Positions 1 to 8,704 of a stretch of 64,000 nucleotides of DNA are shown in pieces. A program made the translations under genes and the position numbers. Every line of letters starts with the position of its first letter. Within the stretch, counting starts at the first letter, position 1. The stretch comes from Sphingomonas_E sp042693015 (GTDB taxonomy: Bacteria > Pseudomonadota > Alphaproteobacteria > Sphingomonadales > Sphingomonadaceae), in NCBI RefSeq assembly GCF_042693015.1, contig NZ_CP170544.1:2666001-2730000 (forward strand), written 5' to 3'. The notes beneath the pieces are model-generated. The model saw nothing but the letters and a program-made list of their open reading frames with translations. It was not told where the DNA came from and made no database searches.

Positions 1-2
1 AG

Positions 3-539
3 GGGCCGGCCATCGTGTTCGACGGGCCGGAGGATTATCATCACCGCATCGACGATCCGGCGCTGGGCATCACGGCCAAAACACTGATGTTCATGCGCGG
101 CGCGGGGCCGATCGGCTATCCGGGCGCGGCCGAGGTCGTGAACATGCGACCGCCGGCTTACCTGATCACCGAGGGCGTTTCCGCTTTGCCCTGCATCGGC
201 GACGGTCGCCAGTCGGGCACCAGCGGCAGCCCTTCGATCCTGAACGCCAGCCCCGAGGCCGCAGCCAATGGCGGGCTCGCGCTGCTCCAGACTGGCGATC
301 GCGTGCGGATCGACCTCAACAAGGGCACGGTGGACGTGCTGATTTCCGACGCGGAGCTGGCCGAGCGCCGAAGCGCGCTGGAAGCGGCGGGTGGTTATGC
401 CTATCCGGCGTCGCAGACCCCGTGGCAGGAAATCCAGCGCTCGATCGTCGGGCAGATGGATACCGGCGCGATCCTGGAGGGATCGGAAAAGTATCAGCGC
501 ATCGCCCAGACCATGGGCCTGCCGCGCGACAACCACTGA
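3..539 (+). CDS. IlvD/Edd family sugar-acid dehydratase, C-terminal part
   Basis: The 5' end lies outside the window; about 178 C-terminal residues are visible, open from the first bases. Family members are Fe-S-dependent dehydratases that turn 2,3-dihydroxy acids or aldonates into 2-keto acids. The visible part carries the family C-terminal landmarks MRGAGPIGYPGAAEVV and GDGRQSGTSGSPS; the latter holds the serine of the active-site region. The next gene, 22 bp downstream, encodes an SMP-30 type lactonase. A lactonase beside an aldonate dehydratase is the arrangement of oxidative pentose pathways (lactone to aldonate to 2-keto-3-deoxyaldonate), so D-xylonate or L-arabinonate dehydratase is more likely than the isoleucine/valine enzyme. 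That substrate assignment is inference; the family assignment is firm. Confidence 0.88.
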   Translation, partial: GPAIVFDGPEDYHHRIDDPALGITAKTLMFMRGAGPIGYPGAAEVVNMRPPAYLITEGVSALPCIGDGRQSGTSGSPSILNASPEAAANGGLALLQTGDRVRIDLNKGTVDVLISDAELAERRSALEAAGGYAYPASQTPWQEIQRSIVGQMDTGAILEGSEKYQRIAQTMGLPRDNH

Positions 540-561
540 TCCCGGGCGGTAAAGTACGACC

Positions 562-1419
562 ATGGCCGAGTGGAAGATCGTCGAACGCGGCGTGCAGGAT
601 GTGCTGGGCGAAGGGACCCTGTGGTCGCCACGCGACAATGCCGTCTATTGGGTCGACATATTGGCGCCCGCGCTCAACCGGCTTTCGCTAGCGGACGGAG
701 ACATCCGTCGCTGGCCGATGCCGGAACCGCTAGGCTGGGTCGTGGAACGCGCCAAGGGCGGCTTCATCGGCGGCTTCAAGAGCGGGTTTGCCGAGATCGA
801 CCTCGATCCCCTCGCGATCCGGCCGATCGTCGATCCCGAGCCGCATCTGCCCGGCAACCGCATGAACGACGGCAAGGCCGATGCGCAGGGCCGCATCTGG
901 TGCGGCACGATGGACATGGCCGAGGAACAGGATTGCGGGTCGCTCTACCGCCTCGATCCCGATCTTCGCGTCGTGAGCATGGACAGCGGCTATCGCGTGC
1001 CCAACGGCCCGGCTTTCTCCGATTGTGGCCGCTGGCTCTACCATGCTGATACCGGCCGGCGGGTGATCTACCGCTTTCGTCGCGCGGAGGATGGCAGCAT
1101 CGCGGATCGCACGCCCTTCATCCATTTCAGCGAGGCGGACGGCTATCCCGACGGCATGACCGTGGATGCCGAAGGGCATTTGTGGGTGGCGCATTGGGGC
1201 GGCAGCAGGATCAGCCGCTTTTCCCCGGACGGTGAACGCGTCCGTTCCATTCCGCTCCCCGCGCGGCAGGTGACGAACATCACATTCGCCGGCGAAGGGC
1301 TCGATCGGATGTTCGTGACGTCGGCGACGATCGGGCTGGAGGCGACCGATTATGACGGCGCGCTCTATGAAGTGGACGGCGGTGTGCGCGGCCTCCCCAC
1401 GCACCATTTTGGCGGCTGA
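562..1419 (+). CDS. SMP-30/gluconolactonase family sugar lactonase
   Basis: This 285-residue cytoplasmic protein has no signal peptide and the normal length for the SMP-30/regucalcin beta-propeller family, which opens sugar lactones to the acid. The metal ligands are recognisable: Glu17 in VLGEGTLW, Asn148 in VPNGPAFS and Asp197 in GYPDGMTVD. Arg100, Asn102 and Asp103 in GNRMNDGKAD match the substrate-binding loop. It lies 22 bp after the dehydratase, in the same direction, and is probably co-transcribed with it as the preceding step of an oxidative pentose route (xylono- or arabinolactonase). Substrate cannot be read from sequence. The stop is followed by about 190 bp with no further gene of this pathway. 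Confidence 0.88.
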   Translation: MAEWKIVERGVQDVLGEGTLWSPRDNAVYWVDILAPALNRLSLADGDIRRWPMPEPLGWVVERAKGGFIGGFKSGFAEIDLDPLAIRPIVDPEPHLPGNRMNDGKADAQGRIWCGTMDMAEEQDCGSLYRLDPDLRVVSMDSGYRVPNGPAFSDCGRWLYHADTGRRVIYRFRRAEDGSIADRTPFIHFSEADGYPDGMTVDAEGHLWVAHWGGSRISRFSPDGERVRSIPLPARQVTNITFAGEGLDRMFVTSATIGLEATDYDGALYEVDGGVRGLPTHHFGG

Positions 1420-1563
1420 ACAACGGCCACACCCACTTTCGGTTTAGGCGGTGTGGGCAGATCGAGCCGCTGCGGCAACGGCGGCTATCCACATTTTTGG
1501 TCGAATTGCTGTCTGTCAGGACACGCGGACCTTGCGGAGGTCGTCGACGATACGAACTCCCCT

Positions 1564-1595
1564 CGTCACCCCGGACGTGTTCCGGGGTCCACCGT
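1564..1595. repeat. left copy of a 32-bp palindromic repeat flanking the GIY-YIG gene
   Basis: The copy contains its own hairpin, CCCCGGA-cgtgt-TCCGGGG. Its reverse complement recurs at 1935-1966 with a single mismatch (31 of 32 bases), so the pair forms a long inverted repeat with the GIY-YIG reading frame exactly between the arms. It resembles REP-type extragenic repeats. Confidence 0.9.
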
Positions 1596-1608
1596 GCGGC
1601 ACTCATTG

Positions 1609-1935
1609 ATGTCGATGATCGAGCGACAGCCTTGCGTCTACATCCTCGCCAGCGCCTTTAACGGAACGCTGTATGTCGGCGTAACCTCCGATCTCCTTCG
1701 CCGTGTCGCCCAGCATCGTGAAGGCATGTTTGACGGCTTCGCCAAGCGATATGGCACCAAATGCCTGGTCTATTGGGAGGCGGCAGGCACGATGGAGGCT
1801 GCGATCCTGCGCGAGAAGCAGATCAAGCGCTGGCGGCGGGACTGAAAACGGAGCCTGATCGAACGGGACAATCCCTCATGGAATGATCTGGCTGTAGCGT
1901 TCGGGTTGGAACCTCTGGCCGCGTCGCCCGCGTGA
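1609..1935 (+). pseudogene. small GIY-YIG nuclease-domain protein with an in-frame TGA
   Basis: From ATG 1609 (or ATG 1615) the frame reads MIERQPCVYILAS, then NGTLYVGVTSDLLRRVAQHR, the GIY-YIG variant typical of the small stand-alone family (about 95 residues), and continues to EKQIKRWRRD. There a TGA at 1843-1845 stops it. The same frame then continues KRSLIERDNPSWNDLAVAFG, the usual C-terminal end of the family, to a second TGA at 1933-1935. Homologues have Trp at the stop position (WRRxWK), so this looks like a single TGG to TGA change and not a frameshift. The 78-residue product may still fold but lacks its last helix. The gene sits precisely between the two 32-bp inverted repeats. Confidence 0.8.
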
Positions 1936-1966
1936 CGGTGGACCCCGGAACAAGTCCGGGGTGACG
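1935..1966. repeat. right copy of the 32-bp palindromic repeat, inverted
   Basis: It is the reverse complement of 1564-1595 with one mismatch (the hairpin loop differs by one base). It begins at the last base of the GIY-YIG terminal stop codon. The two arms bracket one gene like the ends of a mobile cassette; no transposase is present. Confidence 0.9.
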
Positions 1967-2147
1967 AAGAGCGGATATCCGCTTCCCCCGACATGGCCGA
2001 CATTCGCCGCCCCGATGTGGTCTCCCAAAACCCGACGATGGTTCACCATCGGAATTTGCCCGCGCTGCCTGATCTTTTCGATTTGAGGCTGGCCGCCGTG
2101 CCGGCAAGGCAATATGCGTCCCCGAAACCAATTCGGGAGACTCCCCC

Positions 2148-3260
<1,113 letters not shown>

Positions 3261-3272
3261 CGAAAGCGCGAC

Positions 3273-3294
3273 AGGCCCCGGTTTCGGCCGGGGT
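3273..3294 (+). terminator. hairpin after frmA
   Basis: A CCCCGG / CCGGGG stem with a 6-nt loop (3276-3293) starts about 12 bp after the frmA stop. There is no clear T-run, so it is only a possible terminator. Confidence 0.4.
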
Positions 3295-3312
3295 CATACT
3301 TTGCAGATATCA

Positions 3313-3340
3313 GAGAATTGGAGCGGTAGCGGGAATCGAA
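3313..3340. other. left attachment site: partial copy of the tRNA-Gly 3' end
   Basis: These 28 bp match 37790-37818, the 3' end of tRNA-Gly plus a few flanking bases, with only one G missing. The copies are in direct orientation, with identical GAGAATTGGAGCGG and TAGCGGGAATCGAA blocks. A duplicated tRNA 3' end is the classic scar of a tyrosine integrase that targets tRNA genes. It marks the left end of a 34.5-kb island whose integrase lies beside the intact tRNA at the right end. Confidence 0.85.
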
Positions 3341-3397
3341 AAGATAAGCCTAATCAACTGATTATGCCGAATTTATCCAGCTTGAACCATTGAAAAG

Positions 3398-3415
3398 GCC
3401 CCCAATTCGGCCCCC
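3398..3415. repeat. paired GGCCCCC sites near the left island end
   Basis: GGCCCCC occurs at 3398-3404 and 3409-3415, start-to-start spacing 11 bp. The same pair with the same spacing is found near the other end (37665 and 37676). One helical turn of spacing at both ends suggests arm-type binding sites for the island integrase or its excisionase. Confidence 0.6.
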
Positions 3416-3721
3416 AATCCTATTTGGTAATCGGGTTCGGAGCATGATTTGCTCGGCGACCATTCAAGCATGAGGCTACTGCCTGACTCTTGGTGGAGCA
3501 AGCGCGACAGGTTCGATTTGCCTTTGTGACCTTTCGCAGCCTTCATGGCGCGCAAGGTGGCGCATATCCAAGGCCGATTGCCTGGCTTTCAAACTCGCTT
3601 GCTCGTTGTTGATATCGTCGTGCTTCGGTCTGGTTCGTTGCCTGAGATGCCCGGCGGCGCTCCTCATCGGCCCTCAACCGGAAATACGCCCGGTCAATTT
3701 CGTCAAACATGGCATGCCTTC

Positions 3722-4270
3722 CTAAGGAACGCCGGACATTGTCTTGCCCGGTCTGTTCAGGTCACCGAACAAGATGCGGAGGCGACTGAAAACGCGACAT
3801 CTCGTTCGGAACTCGACCCTTACGGCCTCCACATTGCAGAACTGCGGCACTTCTGCGCTGATCGAGGTTACATAGGCCGCGCGCAGCAACTCATAGCAGC
3901 GCTTCTGGAACTTGGTTTCGGTCGGCCACACCGCCTTCAACGACGGTTCCAGCCCTTCAGCCTGCTGACGTAGCCGGTTCAGATTATGGGTTTTGGGGCT
4001 GTAGAGCGTGCGAACCAGAAACAGGCAGTGATAGTAGCGTTCGGTGGCCTGATGCAGCTCAAACGCCGCCTTTTTGAATCGCCCTTTCTCGAGATTGCTT
4101 CTGAAATCGTCGTAGAACTCGTCCGCGCTTTCGAACCACTCCTCGAAATAGTCCTGCGTCTCCTTGAGCGCCTGTTCGGGCGACAGCGGCGCGGGCTTGA
4201 GGAAAGCGACGCCGGGCACGCCAGATAGGCTGATCCCGTCGCGCATGATGTCCATGAAGAAATAGCGGCC
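3722..4270 (-). pseudogene. truncated HEPN-domain fragment of an MNT-HEPN protein
   Basis: From about 4270 down to 3869 the minus strand encodes FMDIMRDGISLSGVPGVAF, HQATERYYHCLFLV and RTLYSPKTHNLNRLRQQAEG, ending at CYELLRAAYV. This is clearly homologous to the C-terminal half of the complete nucleotidyltransferase-HEPN protein at 56831-57742. The nucleotidyltransferase half is missing: upstream the sequence switches abruptly to a czcC-like gene. Downstream of LLRAAYV the frame continues into unrelated sequence to a stop at 3722. It is therefore truncated at both ends and presumably non-functional. The open frame could start at ATG 4255. Confidence 0.8.
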
Positions 4271-4710
4271 ACGCGGGCGGCCATTGCCTCTGCCGTCGCA
4301 TAGGCCACCGCCAGGTCACGGGCGAAGTCGGCGCGGCTTTGTTGGGCTCTCGCGTCGGCAGTCCGGACCTCGGCGTCCGCGACCGCGGTGCGGGCAGAGC
4401 GCTTGCCGCCCAGCTCGATCGGTTGCTGCAGCGAAACCGTCGTCTCGGCCTGCTCGAAATTATCATAGGGCCTGCCACCGGCGAAGTTTTCGACTTCGGT
4501 GTTGATGGTGGGGTTGGGTCGCGCTCTGGCTTGCCGGGCCTGGCCGCGCGCCACATCGATCTCCGCTGCGCTGGCCGACAGGCGCGGGGCAGATTCAGTT
4601 GCACGGCGCAGCAATTCCGGGAACGCCGGCGCGACTTGCGCGACGGCTGGTGTCGCGACGAACATCGCGCAACCTGCCAACAGCCCTGTGATCAGCCGGC
4701 GCTTACCCAT
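4271..4710 (-). pseudogene. truncated CzcC/TolC-family outer-membrane efflux protein
   Basis: The frame starts at ATG 4710 with a signal peptide (MGKRRLITGLLAGCAMFVAT) cleaved after an AQA-type site. It continues with FPELLRRATESAPRLSASAA, RPNPTINTEVENFAGG and VSLQQPIELGGKR, all typical of the N-terminal third of CzcC-type proteins. After about 147 residues (EAMAARVAA) it runs into the HEPN fragment at about 4268-4272, within a GGCCGC shared by both partners. The chimeric frame would go on to 3979 but carries no recognisable domain. CzcC proteins are about 420 residues, so two thirds are lost, and no czcB or czcA is present. Its start overlaps the stop of the exporter gene upstream (ATGGGTAA). 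Confidence 0.8.
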
Positions 4711-5350
4711 GTTGCGCACGAGCCGTCGTCGGGGCGGAAGCGGAGCGCAACTCGGCGCGGGCCTGGGCGATGATCTGGGTGCCACCCCACAGGCCGAGCC
4801 CGGCCATGATCGCGGCGACGGTGAGATCGGGCCAGGCACTGCCCGTGCCGAACACACCGAGCGCGGCAAGCATCACCGCGACATTGCCGATCGCGTCGTT
4901 GCGTGAGCAGATCCAGACCGACCGCATGTTCGCGTCGCCCATGCGGTAGCGATAGAGCAGGGCTGCGACAGCGAGATTTGCGAGCAACGCCACAAAGCCG
5001 ACCGAGCCCATGACTTCCGCATGCGGCACCGTCCCATGAAAGACGCTCCAGAGCGCCGCGACCAGCACACCGAGCCCGAACAGGAAGATCGTCCCGCCCT
5101 TCAGCAATGCCGCGCGGGCACGCCACGCCAACGCCATTCCGGCGACACCAAGGCTGATCGCATAGTTTGCGGAGTCACCCAGGAAGTCGAGCGCATCGGC
5201 CTGCAATGCTTTCGATCCGCCAGCAATGCCGGCGGCCAGTTCGGCAACGAACATTGCGGCGTTGACGGCAAGCGCGATCCACAGGACGCGCCGCCATCGC
5301 GGATCGTTGTTCGCCTGCTTCTTGTCACTGGCGCAACTGGTGCAGGCCAT
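4703..5350 (-). CDS. cation diffusion facilitator-like metal transporter
   Basis: This inner-membrane protein of about 215 residues starts at MACTSCASDKKQ (ATG 5350; an upstream ATG at 5392 lies inside the promoter and is less likely). It has an N-terminal CxxC metal-binding tip and several membrane helices: VLWIALAVNAAMFVAELAAG, then helices following ADALDFLGDSANYAIS, and a last pair around LTVAAIMAGLGLWGG. The ADALDFLGDS segment and the later CSRNDAIGN are the helix motifs that carry metal-binding Asp residues in CDF family members. It is shorter than CzcD proteins and lacks the long cytoplasmic tail. It is divergent from a MerR-type regulator over a 19-bp-spaced promoter, so induction by Zn, Cd, Co or Pb is likely; which metal is unknown. 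Confidence 0.85.
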   Translation of the reverse strand: MACTSCASDKKQANNDPRWRRVLWIALAVNAAMFVAELAAGIAGGSKALQADALDFLGDSANYAISLGVAGMALAWRARAALLKGGTIFLFGLGVLVAALWSVFHGTVPHAEVMGSVGFVALLANLAVAALLYRYRMGDANMRSVWICSRNDAIGNVAVMLAALGVFGTGSAWPDLTVAAIMAGLGLWGGTQIIAQARAELRSASAPTTARAQHG

Positions 5351-5383
5351 ATCGTCCTCTCGACAATCTCCGAGTCGGACAGC

Positions 5384-5414
5384 CATATGCACCCTGTAGC
5401 AACTACAGGGTCAA
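5384..5414 (-). promoter_or_regulatory. MerR-type promoter for the cation exporter
   Basis: On the minus strand, TTGACC (5409-5414) and CATATG (5384-5389) are separated by exactly 19 bp. That overlong spacing is the hallmark of promoters that MerR-family regulators activate by untwisting. A perfect 9-3-9 palindrome, ACCCTGTAG-caa-CTACAGGGT (5391-5411), fills the spacer and is the expected operator. It lies 6 bp upstream of the regulator start codon, so the same site probably also autoregulates merR. Confidence 0.8.
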
Positions 5415-5417
5415 GCG

Positions 5418-5828
5418 ATGGCGACAGGCTTAACGATCGGACATCTCGCCAAGGCGGCCGAGACCAAGGTTGAGACGGTCCGGTATTATGAGCGCATCGG
5501 GCTCCTCGAGGCGCCGGGCCGGACCCAGGGCAACTACCGGGCTTACGGGGCCGATGCGCTTTCCCGGCTGAGCTTCATCCGCCGTGCGCGAGATCTTGGC
5601 TTCTCGATCGATCAGGTGCGCGACCTTCTGAACCTCGCCGGCCAGAAGCAGCGTGATTGCGGGTCGGTCGACGTGATGGCGCTCGAACATCTCGCCGAGA
5701 TCGACCGCAAGCTGGCCGACCTGACAGCCCTGAGGCGTGAACTCGGGGCGCTAATCTCGTCCTGTCAGGGCGGGACGATCTCGGAATGCCGAATTCTGGA
5801 AGCGCTAGCGCCGCGCACGGAGCGCTGA
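5418..5828 (+). CDS. MerR-family metal-responsive transcriptional regulator
   Basis: This 136-residue protein has a winged helix-turn-helix at residues 5-75 (TIGHLAKAAETKVETVRYYE, then RIGLLEAPGRTQGNYRAY), followed by a dimerisation helix. Metal-sensor cysteines are seen in QRDCGSVD and in the C-terminal loop SSCQGGTISECRIL, the pattern of CadR/PbrR/ZntR-type sensors. It is divergent from the cation exporter gene and shares the MerR-type promoter, so it should activate that gene when metal binds. Start ATG 5418 is the only one that keeps the complete DNA-binding domain. The metal cannot be predicted with confidence; three cysteines suggest a divalent soft metal. Confidence 0.92.
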   Translation: MATGLTIGHLAKAAETKVETVRYYERIGLLEAPGRTQGNYRAYGADALSRLSFIRRARDLGFSIDQVRDLLNLAGQKQRDCGSVDVMALEHLAEIDRKLADLTALRRELGALISSCQGGTISECRILEALAPRTER

Positions 5829-6069
5829 CCCAGGCGCCCAACTTCAGTTGGTGTTCCCTACTTGTCCCACATGAACAGATGGCAGGAATTGGGAAGTTCA
5901 AAAGTCGGGCGATTTGTCCGCTTTGGCGGCGGCAGCAGGCAGTGGGCGCCGCAGCCCGAAGTTGAGAGCCGCGCCTTCCTTAACGCGGCTTGGCCCGGCT
6001 GCGGATCCAATAGCCTAGGTTCAGCCCCTCGCCCGCGCCTAGCAGACATTCCAAATGACCTTTCCGGCA

Positions 6070-6807
6070 TCAAACGGCGGGTAGCTCCCGAATGTGGGTG
6101 AGCACCTGCTCCGCATAGTGTGGCGGGCAGATCAGCAGATCGGGCAGATAGACGTCGGCCTGGTTGTAGACGAGCGCGCTGCCGTCGATCCGGCTGACGT
6201 GGAAGCCCGCCGCCTGCGCCACCGCGACCGGCGCGCAGCTATCCCACTCATATTGGCCGCCGGAGTGGAGATAGATCTCCGCTTCGCCGCGGACGACCGC
6301 CATCGCCTTGGCGCCGGCCGATCCCATCGGGACCAGCTCAGCGCCCAGCTTTTCCGCGACCGCCACCGCCTCCGCGGCGGGACGGGTGCGGCTGACGAGC
6401 ATCCGCAATTTGCCTTCCGCCGCAGCCGCATCAAGCTTGCGCTCAGTGCAGAGCGTCAGCGGAATGCCCGGCAGCGCAACCGCACCGATTTCCGCCTTGC
6501 CGTTGATGGCGAGCGCGATGTGGACCGCCCAATCGGTGCGCTCCTCACCAAATTCGCGGGTGCCATCGAGCGGATCGACGATCCACACGCGCTCCCGGCT
6601 GAGGCGATCGGAACTATCCTTCTCCTCTTCCGAAAGCACGGCATCATCGGGGCGCTGTTCGGCCAGCGCCGCCATGATGAACGCGTTGGCGACGCGGTCC
6701 CCCGCCTTGCCCAGCGCCTTGCCTTCGAAAAGGCCCGACTTCTGGAGCGTGACGAGGATCTGGCCGGCGGTTTCCGCGATGTGGCGGGCGAGTTCGACGT
6801 CCGTCAC
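6070..6807 (-). CDS. cysQ: 3'(2'),5'-bisphosphate nucleotidase CysQ (inositol monophosphatase family)
   Basis: This 245-residue enzyme hydrolyses 3'-phosphoadenosine 5'-phosphate, the by-product of sulfate assimilation and sulfotransferase reactions. The Mg-binding family motifs are present: LSEEEKD, then WIVDPLDGTREF, and YEWDSCAPVAVAQAAG near the C-terminus. It starts at GTG 6807, and the start overlaps the stop of the cysC remnant (GTGA), which is the usual translational coupling of cysNC-cysQ operons. The partner cysNC is missing except for its last codons, so this gene has been cut from its operon. A PAPS-dependent sulfotransferase is encoded 6 kb away, which would also need this activity. 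Confidence 0.9.
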   Translation of the reverse strand: MTDVELARHIAETAGQILVTLQKSGLFEGKALGKAGDRVANAFIMAALAEQRPDDAVLSEEEKDSSDRLSRERVWIVDPLDGTREFGEERTDWAVHIALAINGKAEIGAVALPGIPLTLCTERKLDAAAAEGKLRMLVSRTRPAAEAVAVAEKLGAELVPMGSAGAKAMAVVRGEAEIYLHSGGQYEWDSCAPVAVAQAAGFHVSRIDGSALVYNQADVYLPDLLICPPHYAEQVLTHIRELPAV

Positions 6808-6899
6808 TTCAGCAACTCCTCGACGATGAGTTCGGCCGCCTGTTCGGGCGTCATCTTCGTCGTGTCGATGCGATAATTTATGTGAATGGGTACGCCCAT
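6804..6899 (-). pseudogene. C-terminal remnant of adenylylsulfate kinase (cysC/cysNC)
   Basis: A 31-codon stretch reads YRIDTTKMTPEQAAELIVEE up to LLK and stop. That is the characteristic end of CysC (APS kinase), sitting directly in front of cysQ with the normal GTGA overlap. Homology begins around residue 8-9. The ATG at 6899 directly abuts the TAG stop of the SDR gene at 6900, so the rest of cysNC was replaced by the SDR/TonB receptor block. This is a deletion-insertion scar and not a gene. Confidence 0.75.
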
Positions 6900-7748
6900 C
6901 TACCGACCCTCCTTGCTTGTATCGGGATCCGCCATCGCGCTCCCATAATGGGCCGGGAGCGGGTTGATGCCTTCGAGAGCCCGACGCGTCCGGTCGGCGA
7001 TGGCCGCCCCATAGATCTCCGGTTGCATGATCAGCCAGAATTGGCCGTCGTCGATCCCCGCGAATGCCCAGCGCGCGAAGTCATCCGGGTCCATTCCGGT
7101 TTGCTCGGTAAAGTCCCGCATTGCCGAGATGGAACGGTCAACCGAATCCTCTGACCGAGCGCCGCGGGTTTCCGCATAGATTTCCGATCTGACCGCGCCG
7201 GGAGCGAGGACTGATACGGCGACCTTGGAATTCTCAAGCTGGAGCTCGATCGCAAGCGCTTCCGTGAGCGCCACCACCGCGAATTTGCTGGCGGTATAAG
7301 GCGCGATGAGGGGGCTGGATACAAAGCCACCGATCGATGCCGTGTTGACGATCCTGCACGCCAGATTGGTTTCGATCATGCGGGGAACGAAGCTCGCCAC
7401 ACCGTTCACCACGCCCATGACATTGACATCAAGGATGCGGCGCCAGCGATCTGTGGGGATCTTCCAGCTCAGCCCGCCGGAGAGAAGGCCGGCATTGTTG
7501 AAGAGGATATCTGTGCGGCCAAATTCAGCGAAGACGCGCTCCGCGAGCGCATCGACGCTCACCGTGTCGCTGACGTCTGTGCGCACCGCTAGCGGCCTGC
7601 CTCCGAGATCGGCCGCCAGACGCGCGAGGCCGGCCTCATCGACGTCGGCGATGACGACCTGCATGCCACGCTCATCAGCGATCCTGGCGAGCCCGCGTCC
7701 AATTCCGCTGGCTGCGCCTGTCACAACCGCCACTTTCCTGGCTTCCAT
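6900..7748 (-). CDS. short-chain dehydrogenase/reductase (canonical active site)
   Basis: This 282-residue NAD(P)-dependent oxidoreductase has a complete SDR signature: cofactor loop TGAASGIG (residues 10-17), NNAG at 84-87, catalytic Ser138, Tyr151 and Lys155 (YTASK). ADVDEAG at the end of strand 2 places an acid where NAD-preferring enzymes have it. The roughly 40-residue C-terminal extension beyond the core is longer than in minimal SDRs. It lies in a minus-strand group with a second SDR and a TonB receptor, which suggests oxidation of an alcohol in the catabolism of an imported hydrophobic compound. The substrate is unknown. Confidence 0.9.
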   Translation of the reverse strand: MEARKVAVVTGAASGIGRGLARIADERGMQVVIADVDEAGLARLAADLGGRPLAVRTDVSDTVSVDALAERVFAEFGRTDILFNNAGLLSGGLSWKIPTDRWRRILDVNVMGVVNGVASFVPRMIETNLACRIVNTASIGGFVSSPLIAPYTASKFAVVALTEALAIELQLENSKVAVSVLAPGAVRSEIYAETRGARSEDSVDRSISAMRDFTEQTGMDPDDFARWAFAGIDDGQFWLIMQPEIYGAAIADRTRRALEGINPLPAHYGSAMADPDTSKEGR

Positions 7749-7870
7749 CTCGCATTCCTTCAGTTCGCGGGCTCGCCAGAGATCAATCTGCGCTGACCCT
7801 GTCCTTGCCTTCGGCTTGATTTCGGTGCGCCAGCAGCTTTATCGCCCTCGCGCTTCCGTTCGCCATTCGA

Positions 7871-8641
7871 TCAGACCCCGAAGCCGCCGGACACCGAAAT
7901 CGTCTGGCCCGTCACATAACGCGCCCGATTGGAGCAGAAGAACACGGCCGCCTGGCCAATATCCTCGGGCTGACCCCAGCGCTTCAGCGCGAGCAGCTTG
8001 TGGGTCTCCTTCACCCACTCCTCGTCGAACACGCCCTGCTTGGTGAGTTCGTGAAACATGCCCGCGTCGATGACGCCGACCAGCACCGAGTTGGCGCGGA
8101 TCTCGAACTTGCCCTCTTCCTTGGCGATGCCCTTGATGAGCGCTTCGTTCGCCGCCTTGGGCGCGACCGAAAGCCCGTCCATCGCCGGCCACCAGTCATG
8201 CCCGGCCGAGCCGAGATGACAGAAGGAGCCGCCGCCGTTCGCCCGGAAATGCTCGATCAGCACCTGCGAGGCGGTGAAGAAGCCGAGCACTTCGACGTCG
8301 ATCGCGTTGCGATAATGATCCCGGGTCCACTCGGCGATGTGGATCTGCGGCACCAGCGGGCCAGCACCCCACACCATCGAATGGACGCGGCCATGATCCT
8401 TGGCGGCTGCGACGACAGCGGCTGCGACCTGCGCCTTGTCCCGCACGTCGACCTGGTGGATGCTCGCCTTCACGCCATGCGCGCGGATCGCCTCGGCCGT
8501 CTTTTCAGCGACGTCCTGCTTGGAGCGATAGCAGATCGCGACGTCGGTGCCCGACTTGGCGAATTCGATCGCAACGCCTTGGCCGATGCCGCCGCTGCCG
8601 CCGAACACCATCACCGCGCCTTCGGGAAAGTCGTTGGTCAT
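7871..8641 (-). CDS. SDR-family protein with the catalytic tyrosine replaced by serine
   Basis: This 256-residue SDR fold has a clear cofactor loop GGSGGIG (14-20), DVRD near 65, and the family C-terminal end RYVTGQTISVSGGFGV. The active site deviates: at the YxxxK position the sequence is SVAPK (Ser158, Lys162), and NNAG is replaced by WGAG (91-94). It may use a different catalytic residue or be a non-reducing or accessory family member. It lies 122 bp upstream of the canonical SDR gene in the same direction, and downstream of the TonB receptor gene, so all three could form one transcript. Confidence 0.85.
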   Translation of the reverse strand: MTNDFPEGAVMVFGGSGGIGQGVAIEFAKSGTDVAICYRSKQDVAEKTAEAIRAHGVKASIHQVDVRDKAQVAAAVVAAAKDHGRVHSMVWGAGPLVPQIHIAEWTRDHYRNAIDVEVLGFFTASQVLIEHFRANGGGSFCHLGSAGHDWWPAMDGLSVAPKAANEALIKGIAKEEGKFEIRANSVLVGVIDAGMFHELTKQGVFDEEWVKETHKLLALKRWGQPEDIGQAAVFFCSNRARYVTGQTISVSGGFGV

Positions 8642-8704
8642 ATCGATCCTTTCTGCGGCACGGGAATTCGAATGGTCAGGCGGGCCACAAGATTTATGGA
8701 AATG

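Noticed and set aside
3979..4255. Chimeric CzcC-HEPN frame as a functional fusion gene
   Set aside because: After the junction the frame is out of phase with the HEPN reading frame, giving Ser/Arg-rich nonsense.
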